Part shown: positions 41,508-50,323 of the stretch, piece after piece
Position numbering within the stretch: position 1 is the stretch's first letter
Layout: each line of letters opens with the position of its first letter
Assembly: GCF_000379105.1 (NCBI RefSeq)
Contig: NZ_KB900609.1
Coordinates: 2,716,365-2,780,364 of the forward strand
DNA length: 64,000 bases
Direction: 5' to 3'
Source: Methylobacterium sp. WSM2598
GTDB lineage: Bacteria > Pseudomonadota > Alphaproteobacteria > Rhizobiales > Beijerinckiaceae
Position numbers and translations under genes: made by a program
The notes under the pieces: generated by a model
Database searches by the model: none
The model's input: the letters and a program-made list of their open reading frames with translations, nothing else
What the model was told of the DNA's origin: nothing

Positions 41508-41813
41508 TCAATGCCCCGGGTTGCGCGCCGAGTAGGCGGCCTGCTGCTCGGCGCTCGCCTCCTTCTGGTGCTTGGCCTTCCATTCCTCGTAGGGCATGCC
41601 GTAGACCTGCTCCCGGCTCTCGTCCTTGCTGAGGGGCAGGCCGCGGGCATCCGCCTCCTCCTTCATCCAGTTCGACAGGCAGTTGCGGCAGAAGCCGGCG
41701 AGGTTCATCAGGTCGATGTTCTGCACGTCGGTGCGCCCCCGCAGGTGCGCCACGAGCCGGCGGAACACCGCGGCTTCGAGTTCGGTGCGGGCGGTCTCGT
41801 CGATCTGCGTCAT
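41508..41813 (-). CDS. DUF1244 family protein
   Basis: A 101-residue protein of unknown function conserved in alphaproteobacteria. The signature is VFRRLVAHLRGRTDVQNIDLMNLAGFCRNCLSNWMKEEA, with Cys-x2-Cys in FCRNCLS, then GLPLSKDESREQVYGMPYEEWKAKHQ. It lies 120 bases upstream of gapR in the same direction. Confidence 0.9.
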   Translation of the reverse strand: MTQIDETARTELEAAVFRRLVAHLRGRTDVQNIDLMNLAGFCRNCLSNWMKEEADARGLPLSKDESREQVYGMPYEEWKAKHQKEASAEQQAAYSARNPGH

Positions 41814-42019
41814 GTCCCGGATCCCTGGCGGCGTGGCCCTCGCGGCGGGATGTAGGCGCGCCGGGCCCGCCGCCCAAGCCCATCCGGCGATCCGCCATCG
41901 GCGCAGGGAACGTCCCGCGGCGTCGCGGCGGGCTCCGAGGCGCCGTCGAAGGCCGTGCCGGGATCGCGGGAGGCGTCCGGGGCGCGGGCCGCCGGGCCGT
42001 CGCCGCGCCCCGCATCGCC

Positions 42020-42772
42020 TCACCGGGCGATCAGCGGCGCCAGCAGCCGGGCGAAGCGCCCGGCCCATTCCGCCTGGCCCGCCTCGTCGGCGATCAGGTC
42101 CTGGCGGATCTCGATGAGGGCGTTCGGCAGGCCCCGCGCGCCGGCGTGGCGGTCGAGCGTGTCGCCCGGCAGGCCCCCCGCGTAGGGCTCGTTGTCGCCG
42201 ACCGTCAGCCCGGCCGGGTCCGCCCGCAGGCCGTCGAGGAGCGGCCGCGCGACGCGCCCGTCGCGCCCGTCCCACAGGATTCCGACCTGCCAGGGGCGCG
42301 GCACCCCGCGCCAGGCCGGCGTGAAGCTGTGCACCGCGACCAGGGCGGGTGGGCGCCCCGCATCGCGCCCGGCCGCCACCGCCGCCGCGATGGCCCGGTC
42401 GTAGGGGTCGTAGAAGCGGGCGATCCGGGCGGCGACGCCCTCCGGCGTGATCCGGGCGTTGCCCGGCACCACGGTGCCGTCGGAGAGGCGCATGACCAGG
42501 GTCGGGTCGTCGCGGCCCCGGTTCGGATCGATGATCAGGCGCGAGAAGGTGGTGAGCAGCGCCGGCGCCCCGAGGCGGCGGCTGAGCGCGCGCGTCACCG
42601 CGGCGGCGCCGATGTCGTAGCCGATGTGCCGCTCGAAATGCGGGGCGTCGAGCCCGAGGGAGCCGAGATCCTCCGGCACGGCGTTCGAGGCGTGGTCGCA
42701 GAGGAGGATGAGCCCGCAGGCGGCATCCCCCGCAAGGCTCTCGACGGGCTGGCTCGGGACGGGATCGGGCAT
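42020..42772 (-). CDS. N-formylglutamate amidohydrolase family protein
   Basis: A 250-residue metal hydrolase of the FGase family (zinc peptidase-like fold). Motifs are LILLCDHASNAVPEDLG, HIGYDIGAAAVTRALSR, SRLIIDPNRGRDDPTLV, VHSFTPAW and PNALIEIRQDLI. The family removes formate from N-formylglutamate in histidine catabolism, but many members act on other N-acyl amino acids, and no hut genes are near. A second, more distant family member lies at 56904. Confidence 0.88.
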   Translation of the reverse strand: MPDPVPSQPVESLAGDAACGLILLCDHASNAVPEDLGSLGLDAPHFERHIGYDIGAAAVTRALSRRLGAPALLTTFSRLIIDPNRGRDDPTLVMRLSDGTVVPGNARITPEGVAARIARFYDPYDRAIAAAVAAGRDAGRPPALVAVHSFTPAWRGVPRPWQVGILWDGRDGRVARPLLDGLRADPAGLTVGDNEPYAGGLPGDTLDRHAGARGLPNALIEIRQDLIADEAGQAEWAGRFARLLAPLIAR

Positions 42773-42991
42773 GGCGGCTCGGGGCGGTGGCGGGAAGGCG
42801 CGCGCGCTGCCGCGACCGGTACCACCCCTCGGGCCCGACCTCCATCCTCTCGCGTGTCCGCCGGGGGGAATGCGCGCGGAGCGCGGCGGGGTTGAGCCGC
42901 GGCCCGTTTCGGGCGATGCCCGGACCGGAACGCGCGGAGGGCGCGCGGGGTTGGCCGCGATCGGGCCGGATCGGCCTCGGGGAGACGGACG

Positions 42992-43786
42992 ATGACGCAC
43001 AACCGGCGGGACGCTCTCCGGGTCACGGCCGCCGCGGCGCTCGGCGCGGCGTCGGGATCGGCTGCCGCGCAGGATTCCGCCGCGCCGCTGTTTCCCCTGC
43101 CGCAGGCGCGCCTGCCGATCGCCGGCATGGCCGAGGTGTTCCCGGTGCGCCGGGTCTACTGCATCGGCCGCAACTACGCCGCCCATGCCCGCGAGATGGG
43201 CTCGGATCCGGCCCGCGAGCCGCCCTTCTTCTTCCAGAAGCCGGCCGACGCGGTCCAGATCGTGCCCGCCGGGGCGGTCGTCGATCACCCCTACCCGTCC
43301 CTGACCCGGAACTACCACCACGAGATCGAACTCGTCGCCGCGCTGCGATCGGGCGGGCGCAACCTGTCGAAGGAGAGCGCCCTCGACCACGTCTTCGGCT
43401 ACGCGGTCGGGCTCGACATGACCCGGCGCGACCTCCAGCGCGGCATGGGCGACCAGAAGAAACCGTGGGAGATCGGCAAGAGCTTCGATCGCTCGGCGCC
43501 GATCGGGCCGCTCCACCCGGTCGCCGCGGTCGGGCACCTCACGCGCGGCGCGATCCGGCTCACGGTCAACGGACAGGTCAGGCAGGAGGCCGACCTGTCG
43601 CAGATGATCTGGTCGGTCGCCGAGCAGATCGCCCACCTGTCGGAGGCGTTCGAGCTCAAGGCCGGGGACCTGATCTATTCCGGCACACCGGAGAATGTCG
43701 GGCCGGTGGTGCCGGGCGACCTGCTGGTCGGCCGCGTCGCGGGCCTGCCCGAGCTCTCGATCCGCATCGTCGACGGCGCGCGCTGA
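42992..43786 (+). CDS. Fumarylacetoacetate hydrolase-family protein with Tat-like signal
   Basis: A 264-residue protein. The body is a complete FAH-fold domain: VYCIGRNYAAHAREMG, PFFFQKPADA, NYHHEIELVAAL (His-x-Glu-x-Glu metal site), VFGYAVGLDMTRRDLQ, KSFDRSAPIGP, and DLIYSGTPENVGPVVPGD. The family cleaves or decarboxylates beta-diketo and related acids and is normally cytoplasmic. Here it is preceded by NRRDALRVTAAAALGAASGSAAAQ, a twin-arginine-like signal, suggesting export of the folded metalloenzyme. GGGGAGA is before the ATG. The location is inferred. Confidence 0.87.
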   Translation: MTHNRRDALRVTAAAALGAASGSAAAQDSAAPLFPLPQARLPIAGMAEVFPVRRVYCIGRNYAAHAREMGSDPAREPPFFFQKPADAVQIVPAGAVVDHPYPSLTRNYHHEIELVAALRSGGRNLSKESALDHVFGYAVGLDMTRRDLQRGMGDQKKPWEIGKSFDRSAPIGPLHPVAAVGHLTRGAIRLTVNGQVRQEADLSQMIWSVAEQIAHLSEAFELKAGDLIYSGTPENVGPVVPGDLLVGRVAGLPELSIRIVDGAR

Positions 43787-43928
43787 GGCGCCGGGAGCGG
43801 ACGGCGGACCCCCTCCCCCAAAAGAGCCGAGCCCCCTTCGTCGCCCGCGGCCCCGCCGCCAGGGTGACGGGCGCGCCGACATGCCATAGTGCTTCGCGGA
43901 CCCCGTTCCGGCCGGAGCCCCTCGCCCG

Positions 43929-44906
43929 ATGACCTGCCCCTCCCCCGATCTCGCCGCGGCCGCGCGGACGGCGCCCCCGGGCGCCGGGCCGGGCGCGGCG
44001 GAGGGCGCGGCGGAGGGCGCGGGCCTGGCGGTCGCGGCCCTGTTCCTCGGCGCCCTCGCCATGGGCGTGTCGCCGATCCTGGTGCGGCTCGTCAGCCCCG
44101 AGGTCGGGCCCTTCGCCAGCGCCTTCTGGCGCGTCGCCCTGGCGCTGCCCGCCCTCTACGGCTGGATGCGCGCCGAGGAGGCGGGCAGCCCGCGCCTGCG
44201 CCGCCAGGCCCTCGCCCCGGCCGCCCTCCTGGCCGGCCTCGCCTTCACGGGCGATCTCGTCTTCTGGCACCGGGCGATCCTCGGCACCACGGTGGCGAAC
44301 GCCACCTTCTTCGCCACCACCGCCCCGGTCTTCGTCCTGCTCTTCGCCTGGCTCGGCCTCGGCCGCCGCCCGGCGCGGGCGACCCTGGCGGGCCTCGCCC
44401 TCTGCCTCGCCGGGGGCGCCGCCCTCGTCGGGCAATCGATCCGGATCGATCCCGGGCGACTCGCCGGAGACCGGGACGGCGCGCTGACGGCCGTCTTCTT
44501 CGGCCTCTACTTCCTCGCCGTCGAGCGCGCCCGGGCGCGGGGGCTCGGCGCCGCCCGCGTCACCTTCGTGGCCTCCGCGGTCACCGCCGCGCTGCTCCTC
44601 GGCGTCGTGCTCCTCGCCGAGACGCGGCCCATCCTGCCCCGCTCGCCGGGCGCCGCCGCCGGCCTCGTCGCCCTGGCGCTGCTCAGCCACGCCGCCGGCC
44701 AGGGGCTGCTCTCCGTCGCCCTCGGGCGGCTGTCCTCCGCCTTCTCCTCGCTGGTGATCTTCCTCGAGGCGGTGGCGGCGGCGGCCCTCGGCTGGGTCGT
44801 CCTCGGCGAGGCCCTGAGCGGGCCGCAAGTGCTGGGCGGCGGCCTCATCCTCATCGGCATCGCGGTCGCCCGCCCCCGGGACCGCCGACCGCCTCCGCCA
44901 CGATGA
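43929..44906 (+). CDS. EamA/DMT-family transporter
   Basis: A 325-residue inner-membrane protein with ten membrane segments in two EamA halves, the first from VAALFLGALAMGVSPILVRLV, the second from TAVFFGLYFLAVE to LGEALSGPQVLGGGLILIGIAVA. DMT proteins export small metabolites; the substrate is unknown. The first 30 residues are a Gly/Ala-rich cytoplasmic lead. It is followed after 25 bases by glycerate kinase. Confidence 0.87.
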   Translation: MTCPSPDLAAAARTAPPGAGPGAAEGAAEGAGLAVAALFLGALAMGVSPILVRLVSPEVGPFASAFWRVALALPALYGWMRAEEAGSPRLRRQALAPAALLAGLAFTGDLVFWHRAILGTTVANATFFATTAPVFVLLFAWLGLGRRPARATLAGLALCLAGGAALVGQSIRIDPGRLAGDRDGALTAVFFGLYFLAVERARARGLGAARVTFVASAVTAALLLGVVLLAETRPILPRSPGAAAGLVALALLSHAAGQGLLSVALGRLSSAFSSLVIFLEAVAAAALGWVVLGEALSGPQVLGGGLILIGIAVARPRDRRPPPPR

Positions 44907-44931
44907 CGCAGAACGAGCGAGGATCCGCCCC

Positions 44932-46236
44932 GTGACCGCCTCCCCCTCCCCCGCCGACGCGCGCCGCGCGCTGCTGCTGCGTCTCCTCGACGACGCCGTC
45001 ACGGCGGCCCATCCCCGCGGCTGCCTGGTGCCCGAGCTGCCGCCGCCGCCCGCCGGCCGCCTGATCATCCTGGGCGCCGGCAAGGCGGGGGCCAGCATGG
45101 CGGCGGTGGCCGAGCGGCATTACCGCGAGGCCCACGGCCTCGGCCCCGACCGGCTCCTCGGCCAGGCCGTGGCGCGCCACGGCTACGGCGAGCCCGCCGG
45201 CCTGATCGCGGTGGTGGAGGCCGGCCACCCGGTGCCGGACCAGGCGGGGATCGACGCCACCCGCCGCAGCCTCGCCCTCGCGGCCTCCGCGGGCCCGGAC
45301 GACCTCGTGCTGGTGCTGCTCTCCGGCGGCGGCTCGGCGAACTGGATCGCGCCCGCGGGCGACCTGACGCTCGCCGAGAAGCAGGGGATCACCAAGGCGC
45401 TCCTGCGCTCGGGCGCCGCGATCGACGAGATCAACTGCGTCCGCAAGCACCTCTCGCGCATCAAGGGCGGGCGCCTCGCCCTGGCGGCCCGCAAGGCCGG
45501 CAAGCTGCTGACGCTGGCGATCTCCGACGTGCCCCGGGACGACCCCGCGGTGATCGCCTCCGGCCCGACCGTGCCCGATCCCTCGACCCTGGCCGAGGCC
45601 CGCGCGATCTGCGAGCGGCGCGGCATCCCGCTGCCGCCTGCCGCGGCGGCGCTCCTCGCCGATCCGGCCAACGAGAGCCCCAAGCCCGGGGACCCGCTCT
45701 TCGCCCGCACCGAGTACCGCATCATCGCCCGGCCGATCGACGCCCTGCGGGCCGCCGCGGCCGCCGCGCAGGAGGCGGGCTACGAACCCGTGATGCTGGG
45801 CGCCGACCTGGAGGGCGAGGCGCGCGAGGTCGCGGCCGAGCACGCGGCGCTCGCCCGCCGGATGGCCGCGGAGGGGCGCAGGGTCGCGCTGATCTCCGGC
45901 GGCGAACTCACCGTGACGATCCGCGGCGAGGGCCAGGGCGGGCCGAACCAGGAATACATGCTGGCCATGGCGGTCGCCCTCGACGGGGCGCCCGGCATCG
46001 CCGGCCTCTCGGCCGATACCGACGGCACCGATGGCGGGCGCGGCGAGGCCACCGACCCGGCGGGCGCCATCGTGGACGAGACGACCCTCGCCCGTGCGGC
46101 CGCGCTGGGGCTGGACCCGCGGGCCAGTCTGGCCGAGAACGACTCGACCCCGTTCTTCGACCGGCTCGGCGACCTCGTCCGGCCCGGGCCGACGCGCACC
46201 AACGTCAATGATTGCCGCATCATCCTGGTGGGATAG
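44932..46236 (+). CDS. Glycerate 2-kinase (MOFRL family)
   Basis: A 434-residue kinase that phosphorylates D-glycerate to 2-phosphoglycerate. The DUF4147 N-terminal domain shows LIILGAGKAGASMAA, EAGHPVPDQAG, LVLLSGGGSANW, NCVRKHLSRIKGGRLA and ISDVPRDDPAVIASGPT. The C-terminal MOFRL domain shows LISGGELTVTIRGEGQGGPNQEYML, SADTDGTDG and PTRTNVNDCRIILVG. In serine-cycle methylotrophs this type of enzyme returns carbon to C3 metabolism, and pyruvate kinase follows 0.6 kb downstream. GTG start; AGGA is about ten bases upstream. Confidence 0.93.
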   Translation: MTASPSPADARRALLLRLLDDAVTAAHPRGCLVPELPPPPAGRLIILGAGKAGASMAAVAERHYREAHGLGPDRLLGQAVARHGYGEPAGLIAVVEAGHPVPDQAGIDATRRSLALAASAGPDDLVLVLLSGGGSANWIAPAGDLTLAEKQGITKALLRSGAAIDEINCVRKHLSRIKGGRLALAARKAGKLLTLAISDVPRDDPAVIASGPTVPDPSTLAEARAICERRGIPLPPAAAALLADPANESPKPGDPLFARTEYRIIARPIDALRAAAAAAQEAGYEPVMLGADLEGEAREVAAEHAALARRMAAEGRRVALISGGELTVTIRGEGQGGPNQEYMLAMAVALDGAPGIAGLSADTDGTDGGRGEATDPAGAIVDETTLARAAALGLDPRASLAENDSTPFFDRLGDLVRPGPTRTNVNDCRIILVG

Positions 46237-46660
46237 GACGACCCGCACGACGGCCCTGGGGGCCGCCGCGCTGCTTCTCGGCGCGGCGCCCGCCCGCGCG
46301 GACCTGCGCATGTGCAACATGACCGGCAGCCGCGTCGGCGTCGCCCTCGGCTACCGGGATGCCGGGGGCTGGGTCACGGAGGGCTGGTGGAACCTCTCCG
46401 GCAAGGCCTGCGAGACCCTGCTCAAGGGGGCGCTCGCCGCCCGCTACTACTACGTCTTCGCGGTCGATTACGACCGCGGCGGCGAGTGGAGCGGCCGCTC
46501 CCTGATGTGCACCCGCGACCGCGAATTCACCATCCGGGGCGTCGAGGATTGCCTCGCCCGCGGCTTCGACCGCAACGGCTTCTTCGAGGTCGACACGGGC
46601 GAGCAGAAGAGCTGGACCATCCAGCTCACCGATCCGGGGCGGCCCGGGGCGGGGCCGTGA
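46208..46660 (+). CDS. DUF1036 exported protein
   Basis: A 150-residue protein with a signal peptide ending AAPARA. The mature domain is DUF1036: LRMCNMTGSRVGVALGYRDAGGWVTEGWWNLSGKACETLL and YYYVFAVDYDRGGEW, with conserved cysteines (MCN, ACE, MCT, DCL). Its function is unknown; it is found in alphaproteobacteria. The only in-frame ATG lies inside the end of the glycerate kinase gene, giving a 29-base overlap; the fit of the signal peptide supports it. Confidence 0.82.
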   Translation: MIAASSWWDRTTRTTALGAAALLLGAAPARADLRMCNMTGSRVGVALGYRDAGGWVTEGWWNLSGKACETLLKGALAARYYYVFAVDYDRGGEWSGRSLMCTRDREFTIRGVEDCLARGFDRNGFFEVDTGEQKSWTIQLTDPGRPGAGP

Positions 46661-46662
46661 GC

Positions 46663-46693
46663 GGCGCCTCCCCATAACGGCCGGGGAGGCGCC
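46663..46693 (+). terminator. Hairpin after the DUF1036 gene
   Basis: A perfect 11-base stem, GGCGCCTCCCC with GGGGAGGCGCC, and a 9-base loop begin two bases after the DUF1036 stop. It separates this unit from pyruvate kinase. Confidence 0.7.
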
Positions 46694-46800
46694 CGGCGCG
46701 GAACTGGTATACTTGCGCCTCGCCGGGCCGGCCGCGTCGCGCCCGCCGGCGCCCAGGGGACACTCCCCGCCGCCCCGCCCGCACCTTCTCCGGACCTGCC

Positions 46801-48237
46801 ATGAAGCGCGCCCGCCGCACCAAGATCGTCGCCACCCTCGGCCCGGCCTCCGAGGATCCGGAGGTGATCGAGAAGCTGTTCGAGGCCGGGGCCGACGTCT
46901 TCCGCCTCAACATGAGCCACCTGCCCCGCGAGCGGCTGGCCGAGCGCGTCGCCGTCATCCGCTCGATCGAGCAGCGCCTGCGCCGCCCCATCGCCATCCT
47001 GCTCGACCTGCAGGGGCCCAAGCTCCGGGTCGGCAAGTTCGCGGGCGACGCCGCGATCCTGGAGAAGGGCCAGAGCTTCGTGCTGGACGGCGAGGAGGCG
47101 CTGGGCGACGCGACCCGGGTCCACCTGCCGCATCCCGAGATCCTCTCCTCCCTGGAGCCCGGCCACACGGTCCTCATCGACGACGGCAAGCTGCGCCTCC
47201 AGGTCGTCGAGGTGGCGCCCCGGCGGGCCGTCACCCGCGTCCTCGTCGGCGGGCGCATCTCGAACCGCAAGGGCGTCTCGCTGCCCGACACCACCATCCC
47301 GGTCGCCGCCATGACCGAGAAGGACCACCTCGACCTGGAAGCCGGGCTCGCCGCCAACATCGACTGGATCGCCGTCTCCTTCGTGCAGCGGCCCGAGGAC
47401 GTGGCCGAGGTGAAGGAGATCGCCGGACACCGCGCCCTGGTGATGGCCAAGATCGAGAAGCCCCAGGCGCTCGCCCATCTCGACGGGATCATGGAGGTCT
47501 CGGACGGGCTGATGGTCGCCCGCGGCGACCTCGGCGTCGAGATGCCCCTGGAACAGGTGCCGGGCGTGCAGAAGCGCATCACCCGCGGGGCGCGCCGCCT
47601 CGGCAAGCCCGTCGTGGTCGCGACCCAGATGCTCGAATCGATGATCAGCGCCCCGGTCCCGACCCGCGCCGAGGTCTCGGACGTCGCCACCGCGGTCTAC
47701 GAGGGGGCCGATGCCGTGATGCTCTCCGCCGAGAGCGCCTCGGGCAGTTTCCCGGTCGAGTCCGTCGCCACCATGAACCGCATCGCCGAGCAGGTGGAGC
47801 GGGACGCGATCTACTGGTCGATCATCGCCGCGCAGCGCTCCGTGCCGGAGGCCACCGCCTCCGACGCCATCGCGCTCGCCGCCCACCAGATCGTCGACAC
47901 GCTCGGCCTCGACGCCATCATGGCCTGGACCGCCTCCGGCTCGACGGCTCTGCGCCTCGCCCGCGCCCGCCCCAACGCCTCGGTGATCGCGCTCACCCCC
48001 AAGCGCGAGACCGCGCGGCGCCTCGCCATGGCCTGGGGCACCCACCCGATCGTCACCAACGACGCCAGCGACATCGACGACATGTCGTTCCGCGCCTGCA
48101 AATTCGCCGTGCGCGAGCGCTTCGCCAAGGTCGGCGACCGGGTCATCGTCGTGGCGGGCCTGCCCTTCGGCACGCCCGGCGCCACCAACCTGATCCGCAT
48201 CGCGCAGGTGACCCGCGAGCACGCGGCCAAGGCCTGA
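46801..48237 (+). CDS. pyk: Pyruvate kinase
   Basis: A 478-residue enzyme that converts phosphoenolpyruvate and ADP to pyruvate and ATP. Signatures are TKIVATLGPAS, FRLNMSH, ILLDLQGPKLRVG, AKIEKPQAL (catalytic Lys in the pyruvate kinase pattern), MVARGDLGVEMPLEQVPGVQKRI and AVMLSAESASGSFPVE. The C-terminal regulatory domain is present. Single-gene unit with terminators on both sides. Confidence 0.96.
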   Translation: MKRARRTKIVATLGPASEDPEVIEKLFEAGADVFRLNMSHLPRERLAERVAVIRSIEQRLRRPIAILLDLQGPKLRVGKFAGDAAILEKGQSFVLDGEEALGDATRVHLPHPEILSSLEPGHTVLIDDGKLRLQVVEVAPRRAVTRVLVGGRISNRKGVSLPDTTIPVAAMTEKDHLDLEAGLAANIDWIAVSFVQRPEDVAEVKEIAGHRALVMAKIEKPQALAHLDGIMEVSDGLMVARGDLGVEMPLEQVPGVQKRITRGARRLGKPVVVATQMLESMISAPVPTRAEVSDVATAVYEGADAVMLSAESASGSFPVESVATMNRIAEQVERDAIYWSIIAAQRSVPEATASDAIALAAHQIVDTLGLDAIMAWTASGSTALRLARARPNASVIALTPKRETARRLAMAWGTHPIVTNDASDIDDMSFRACKFAVRERFAKVGDRVIVVAGLPFGTPGATNLIRIAQVTREHAAKA

Positions 48238-48251
48238 GCAGGGGCCGCCCC

Positions 48252-48270
48252 GGGCGGGGGAACCCCGCCC
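48252..48270. terminator. Bidirectional terminator between pyk and hydrolase
   Basis: GGGCGGGG and CCCCGCCC form a perfect 8-base stem with a 3-base loop in the 47-base gap between two convergent genes. Confidence 0.6.
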
Positions 48271-48284
48271 CTCCGGGCGCCCGC

Positions 48285-49325
48285 CTAATCCGCCGCGACC
48301 CGGCCGCGCGCCGCCACCGCCTCGATCTCGGCGACCACCGCGTCGGTCGCCGTGTAGTGGAGCATGTGGCCGATGCCCGGCAGCACCACCAGCCGCGCCC
48401 CGGGCACCGCGCGCGCCATCGGCTCGGCATGGACCGGGGTGCGCACGACCGGGTCGGCGTCGCCGGCCACGATCGTGGTCGGCACCGCGATCTCCGGGTA
48501 GCGCGGGCTCTGGGCCGCCAGGAAGCCGTACAGGCCGTCGAGATCCTGCAGGTTCGCCAGGAAGGTGGCGGGCCGCAGCACCAGCGGCACGCGCGCCTCG
48601 TCGACGTAGCCCGGCGGCAGCGGGTCCGGGCGGAACACCGCCGCGGCGAAGCGGTCGAGATAGCTCAGCCCGAGGGGCGCCGCGACCGTGTGGGTGGCGA
48701 GCGCCAGGAGCGCCCGGCCCGGCACCGACCGGTACCAGCCCGCGTAGCCCGGCACCGCGCCGCCCGGCCAGGGATAGAGGGCGGGGGCGAGGAGGACGAG
48801 GCCGGAGACCCGCTCCGGATGGTCGAGGGCGAGCGTCGCCGCGAGCGCGCCGGACCAGGAATGGCCGACGATCGTGGCCGGGCCCACCGCCAGCGCCCCG
48901 AGCGCCTCGGCGATCAGCCGGGCCTGCACGGCCTGCGAGGCGGCGGCGCTCCCGGCGATGCGGTCGCTCCAGCCGAAGCCCGGCCGGTCGAAGGCGAGCA
49001 CCCGGAACCCGTCCCCGGCGAGCCGCCGGCCGAAGGCCTGCATCGGGTCCATGCCGTTGGCGGAGGCGCCGTGCAGGAGCACCACGGTGCCGCGGCTCGG
49101 GCGCCCCTCCCCCGGGCCGGCCTCCAGCACCGCGAGCGCGCCGCCGGCCAGGGCGACGCGCCGGCCGGCGGGCGGGTAGCGCGCCTCCACCTGCCGGGTG
49201 ATGAACCAGGTCGCGGCGAAGCCGGCGGCGAGCAGGGCTGCGACGATGGCCAGCAGCGCACCGACCAGCCCGATCAGCACGCGGCGCACCCGCGTCCGGC
49301 GCCGCCCGTCATCGCCGGGACGCAT
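48285..49325 (-). CDS. Alpha/beta-fold hydrolase, membrane anchored
   Basis: A 346-residue protein. An N-terminal anchor (VLIGLVGALLAIVAALLAAGFAATWF) precedes an alpha/beta hydrolase: VVLLHGASANGMDPMQAF (oxyanion), VLAFDRPGFGWSDR, nucleophile in VGHSWSGALA, acid in VAGDADPVVRTP and final His in GIGHMLHY. Substrate unknown; relatives include haloperoxidase-like and lipase-like enzymes. The start at 49325 was preferred over 49370 because the upstream residues are only basic low complexity. Confidence 0.85.
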   Translation of the reverse strand: MRPGDDGRRRTRVRRVLIGLVGALLAIVAALLAAGFAATWFITRQVEARYPPAGRRVALAGGALAVLEAGPGEGRPSRGTVVLLHGASANGMDPMQAFGRRLAGDGFRVLAFDRPGFGWSDRIAGSAAASQAVQARLIAEALGALAVGPATIVGHSWSGALAATLALDHPERVSGLVLLAPALYPWPGGAVPGYAGWYRSVPGRALLALATHTVAAPLGLSYLDRFAAAVFRPDPLPPGYVDEARVPLVLRPATFLANLQDLDGLYGFLAAQSPRYPEIAVPTTIVAGDADPVVRTPVHAEPMARAVPGARLVVLPGIGHMLHYTATDAVVAEIEAVAARGRVAAD

Positions 49326-49403
49326 GCGGCGCGACCCATCGGCGCCCCGCACGCCCGCGCGACGCCGCACGTCGCGTCGCGACGCGGTCGACCGATGCTC
49401 GGA

Positions 49404-50006
49404 TCACAAGTCGCGGCCGTCGATGGCGGGGGCGAGGTGCTCGATCGCCTCGCGCAGCTTGCCCATCCGGGGATAGATCGCCTCGGCCCTCCGGAAGGCC
49501 GCGAGCGCCCGCTCCTTGTCGTCGCTCGCCATGTAGAGGTGGGCGAGCGCCGACCACGCCTCGAAGTGCCGCGGCTCCAGCTGCAGCGCCCGGTGCAGGT
49601 CGGCGAGCGCGCTCGCCTGATCGTCGAGGAGGTAGAAGGCGGTCGCGCGCCGGCTCCAGCCCTCGGCCCAGCCGGGTTCGAGGGTCACGACGCGGTCGAG
49701 GAGTTCGACCGCGAGCGCGGCGTCCTTGTCCTTCAGGGCCTGCCCGGCGCGGCTGGCCAGCAGGTCGACCGTGTCGCTGCCGGAGCGGTCGAGGCGGCGC
49801 TCGATGAGCTGCGCGACGCCGCGCGCCTCCGCGTCGTCCTTGGCGGCCTTCAGCCGGGCGAAGAGATCGTCGAGGGTGGCGGGCGGGCGGGGCGCCTCCT
49901 TGGCCGGGGCGCCGGGCTCGGGCGGAGCCGCAGCCACTGCGCCGGCCGGCGCGAGCCCGCAGAGGAGGAAGGCCGAGAGGCAAGTCGCGAGAACGGGGCG
50001 CTGCAT
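49404..50006 (-). CDS. Exported TPR-repeat protein
   Basis: A 200-residue protein with a signal peptide (VLATCLSAFLLCGLAPAGAVAA) and at least three tetratricopeptide units, for example PGWAEGWSRRATAFYLLDDQASALADLHRALQLEP and RHFEAWSALAHLYMASDDKERALAAFRRAEAIYP. It probably acts as a periplasmic scaffold. No partner is evident in the neighbourhood. Confidence 0.87.
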   Translation of the reverse strand: MQRPVLATCLSAFLLCGLAPAGAVAAAPPEPGAPAKEAPRPPATLDDLFARLKAAKDDAEARGVAQLIERRLDRSGSDTVDLLASRAGQALKDKDAALAVELLDRVVTLEPGWAEGWSRRATAFYLLDDQASALADLHRALQLEPRHFEAWSALAHLYMASDDKERALAAFRRAEAIYPRMGKLREAIEHLAPAIDGRDL

Positions 50007-50058
50007 GACGCCATGCTCCGGCGCCGGGGCCGGATGGTCAACGCGATGGCTTGCCGCG

Positions 50059-50127
50059 GCCTCTCCGAGGCCGTGCGCCTCTCCGAGGCCGTGCGCCTCT
50101 CCGAGGCCGTGCGCCTCTCCGAGGCCG
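50059..50127. repeat. 18-bp tandem repeat upstream of the TPR gene
   Basis: About four head-to-tail copies of an 18-base unit GCCTCTCCGAGGCCGTGC between two minus-strand genes. Each unit carries a small palindrome (CCTC/GAGG). Degenerate copies continue to about 50165. Confidence 0.85.
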
Positions 50128-50165
50128 GCGCTCTCCAGGCCGTGCGGCCGCTCTCCGGGCCGTGC

Positions 50166-50187
50166 GGCCCCGCCCGGAGGCGGGGCC
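50166..50187 (-). terminator. Hairpin after bL36 gene
   Basis: GGCCCCGCC and GGCGGGGCC form a perfect 9-base stem with a 4-base loop, ten bases after the rpmJ stop on the minus strand. No T run follows. Confidence 0.55.
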
Positions 50188-50197
50188 GGCAGGACGC

Positions 50198-50323
50198 TCA
50201 GCCCTGGCGGGCCTTGTAGCGCTTCTGGGTCTTGTTGATGACGTAGACGCGGCCCTTGCGGCGCACGAGCTGGTTGTCGCGATGCCGGCCGCGCAGCGAC
50301 TTCAGCGAATTGCGGATCTTCAT
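50198..50323 (-). CDS. rpmJ: 50S ribosomal protein bL36
   Basis: A 41-residue protein: [20 protein letters not shown] then [20 protein letters not shown]. It is the zinc-free form of bL36, in which the Cys-x2-Cys of the classical form is replaced (HRDNQLV); this form is usual in alphaproteobacteria. Start and length match the family exactly. It is transcribed alone, away from other ribosomal genes, as is common for this paralogue. Confidence 0.96.
   Translation of the reverse strand: MKIRNSLKSLRGRHRDNQLVRRKGRVYVINKTQKRYKARQG

Noticed and set aside
50198..50323. Loss of zinc cysteines in bL36 as an anomaly
   Set aside because: The zinc-free bL36 type is well known and usual in this class of bacteria.
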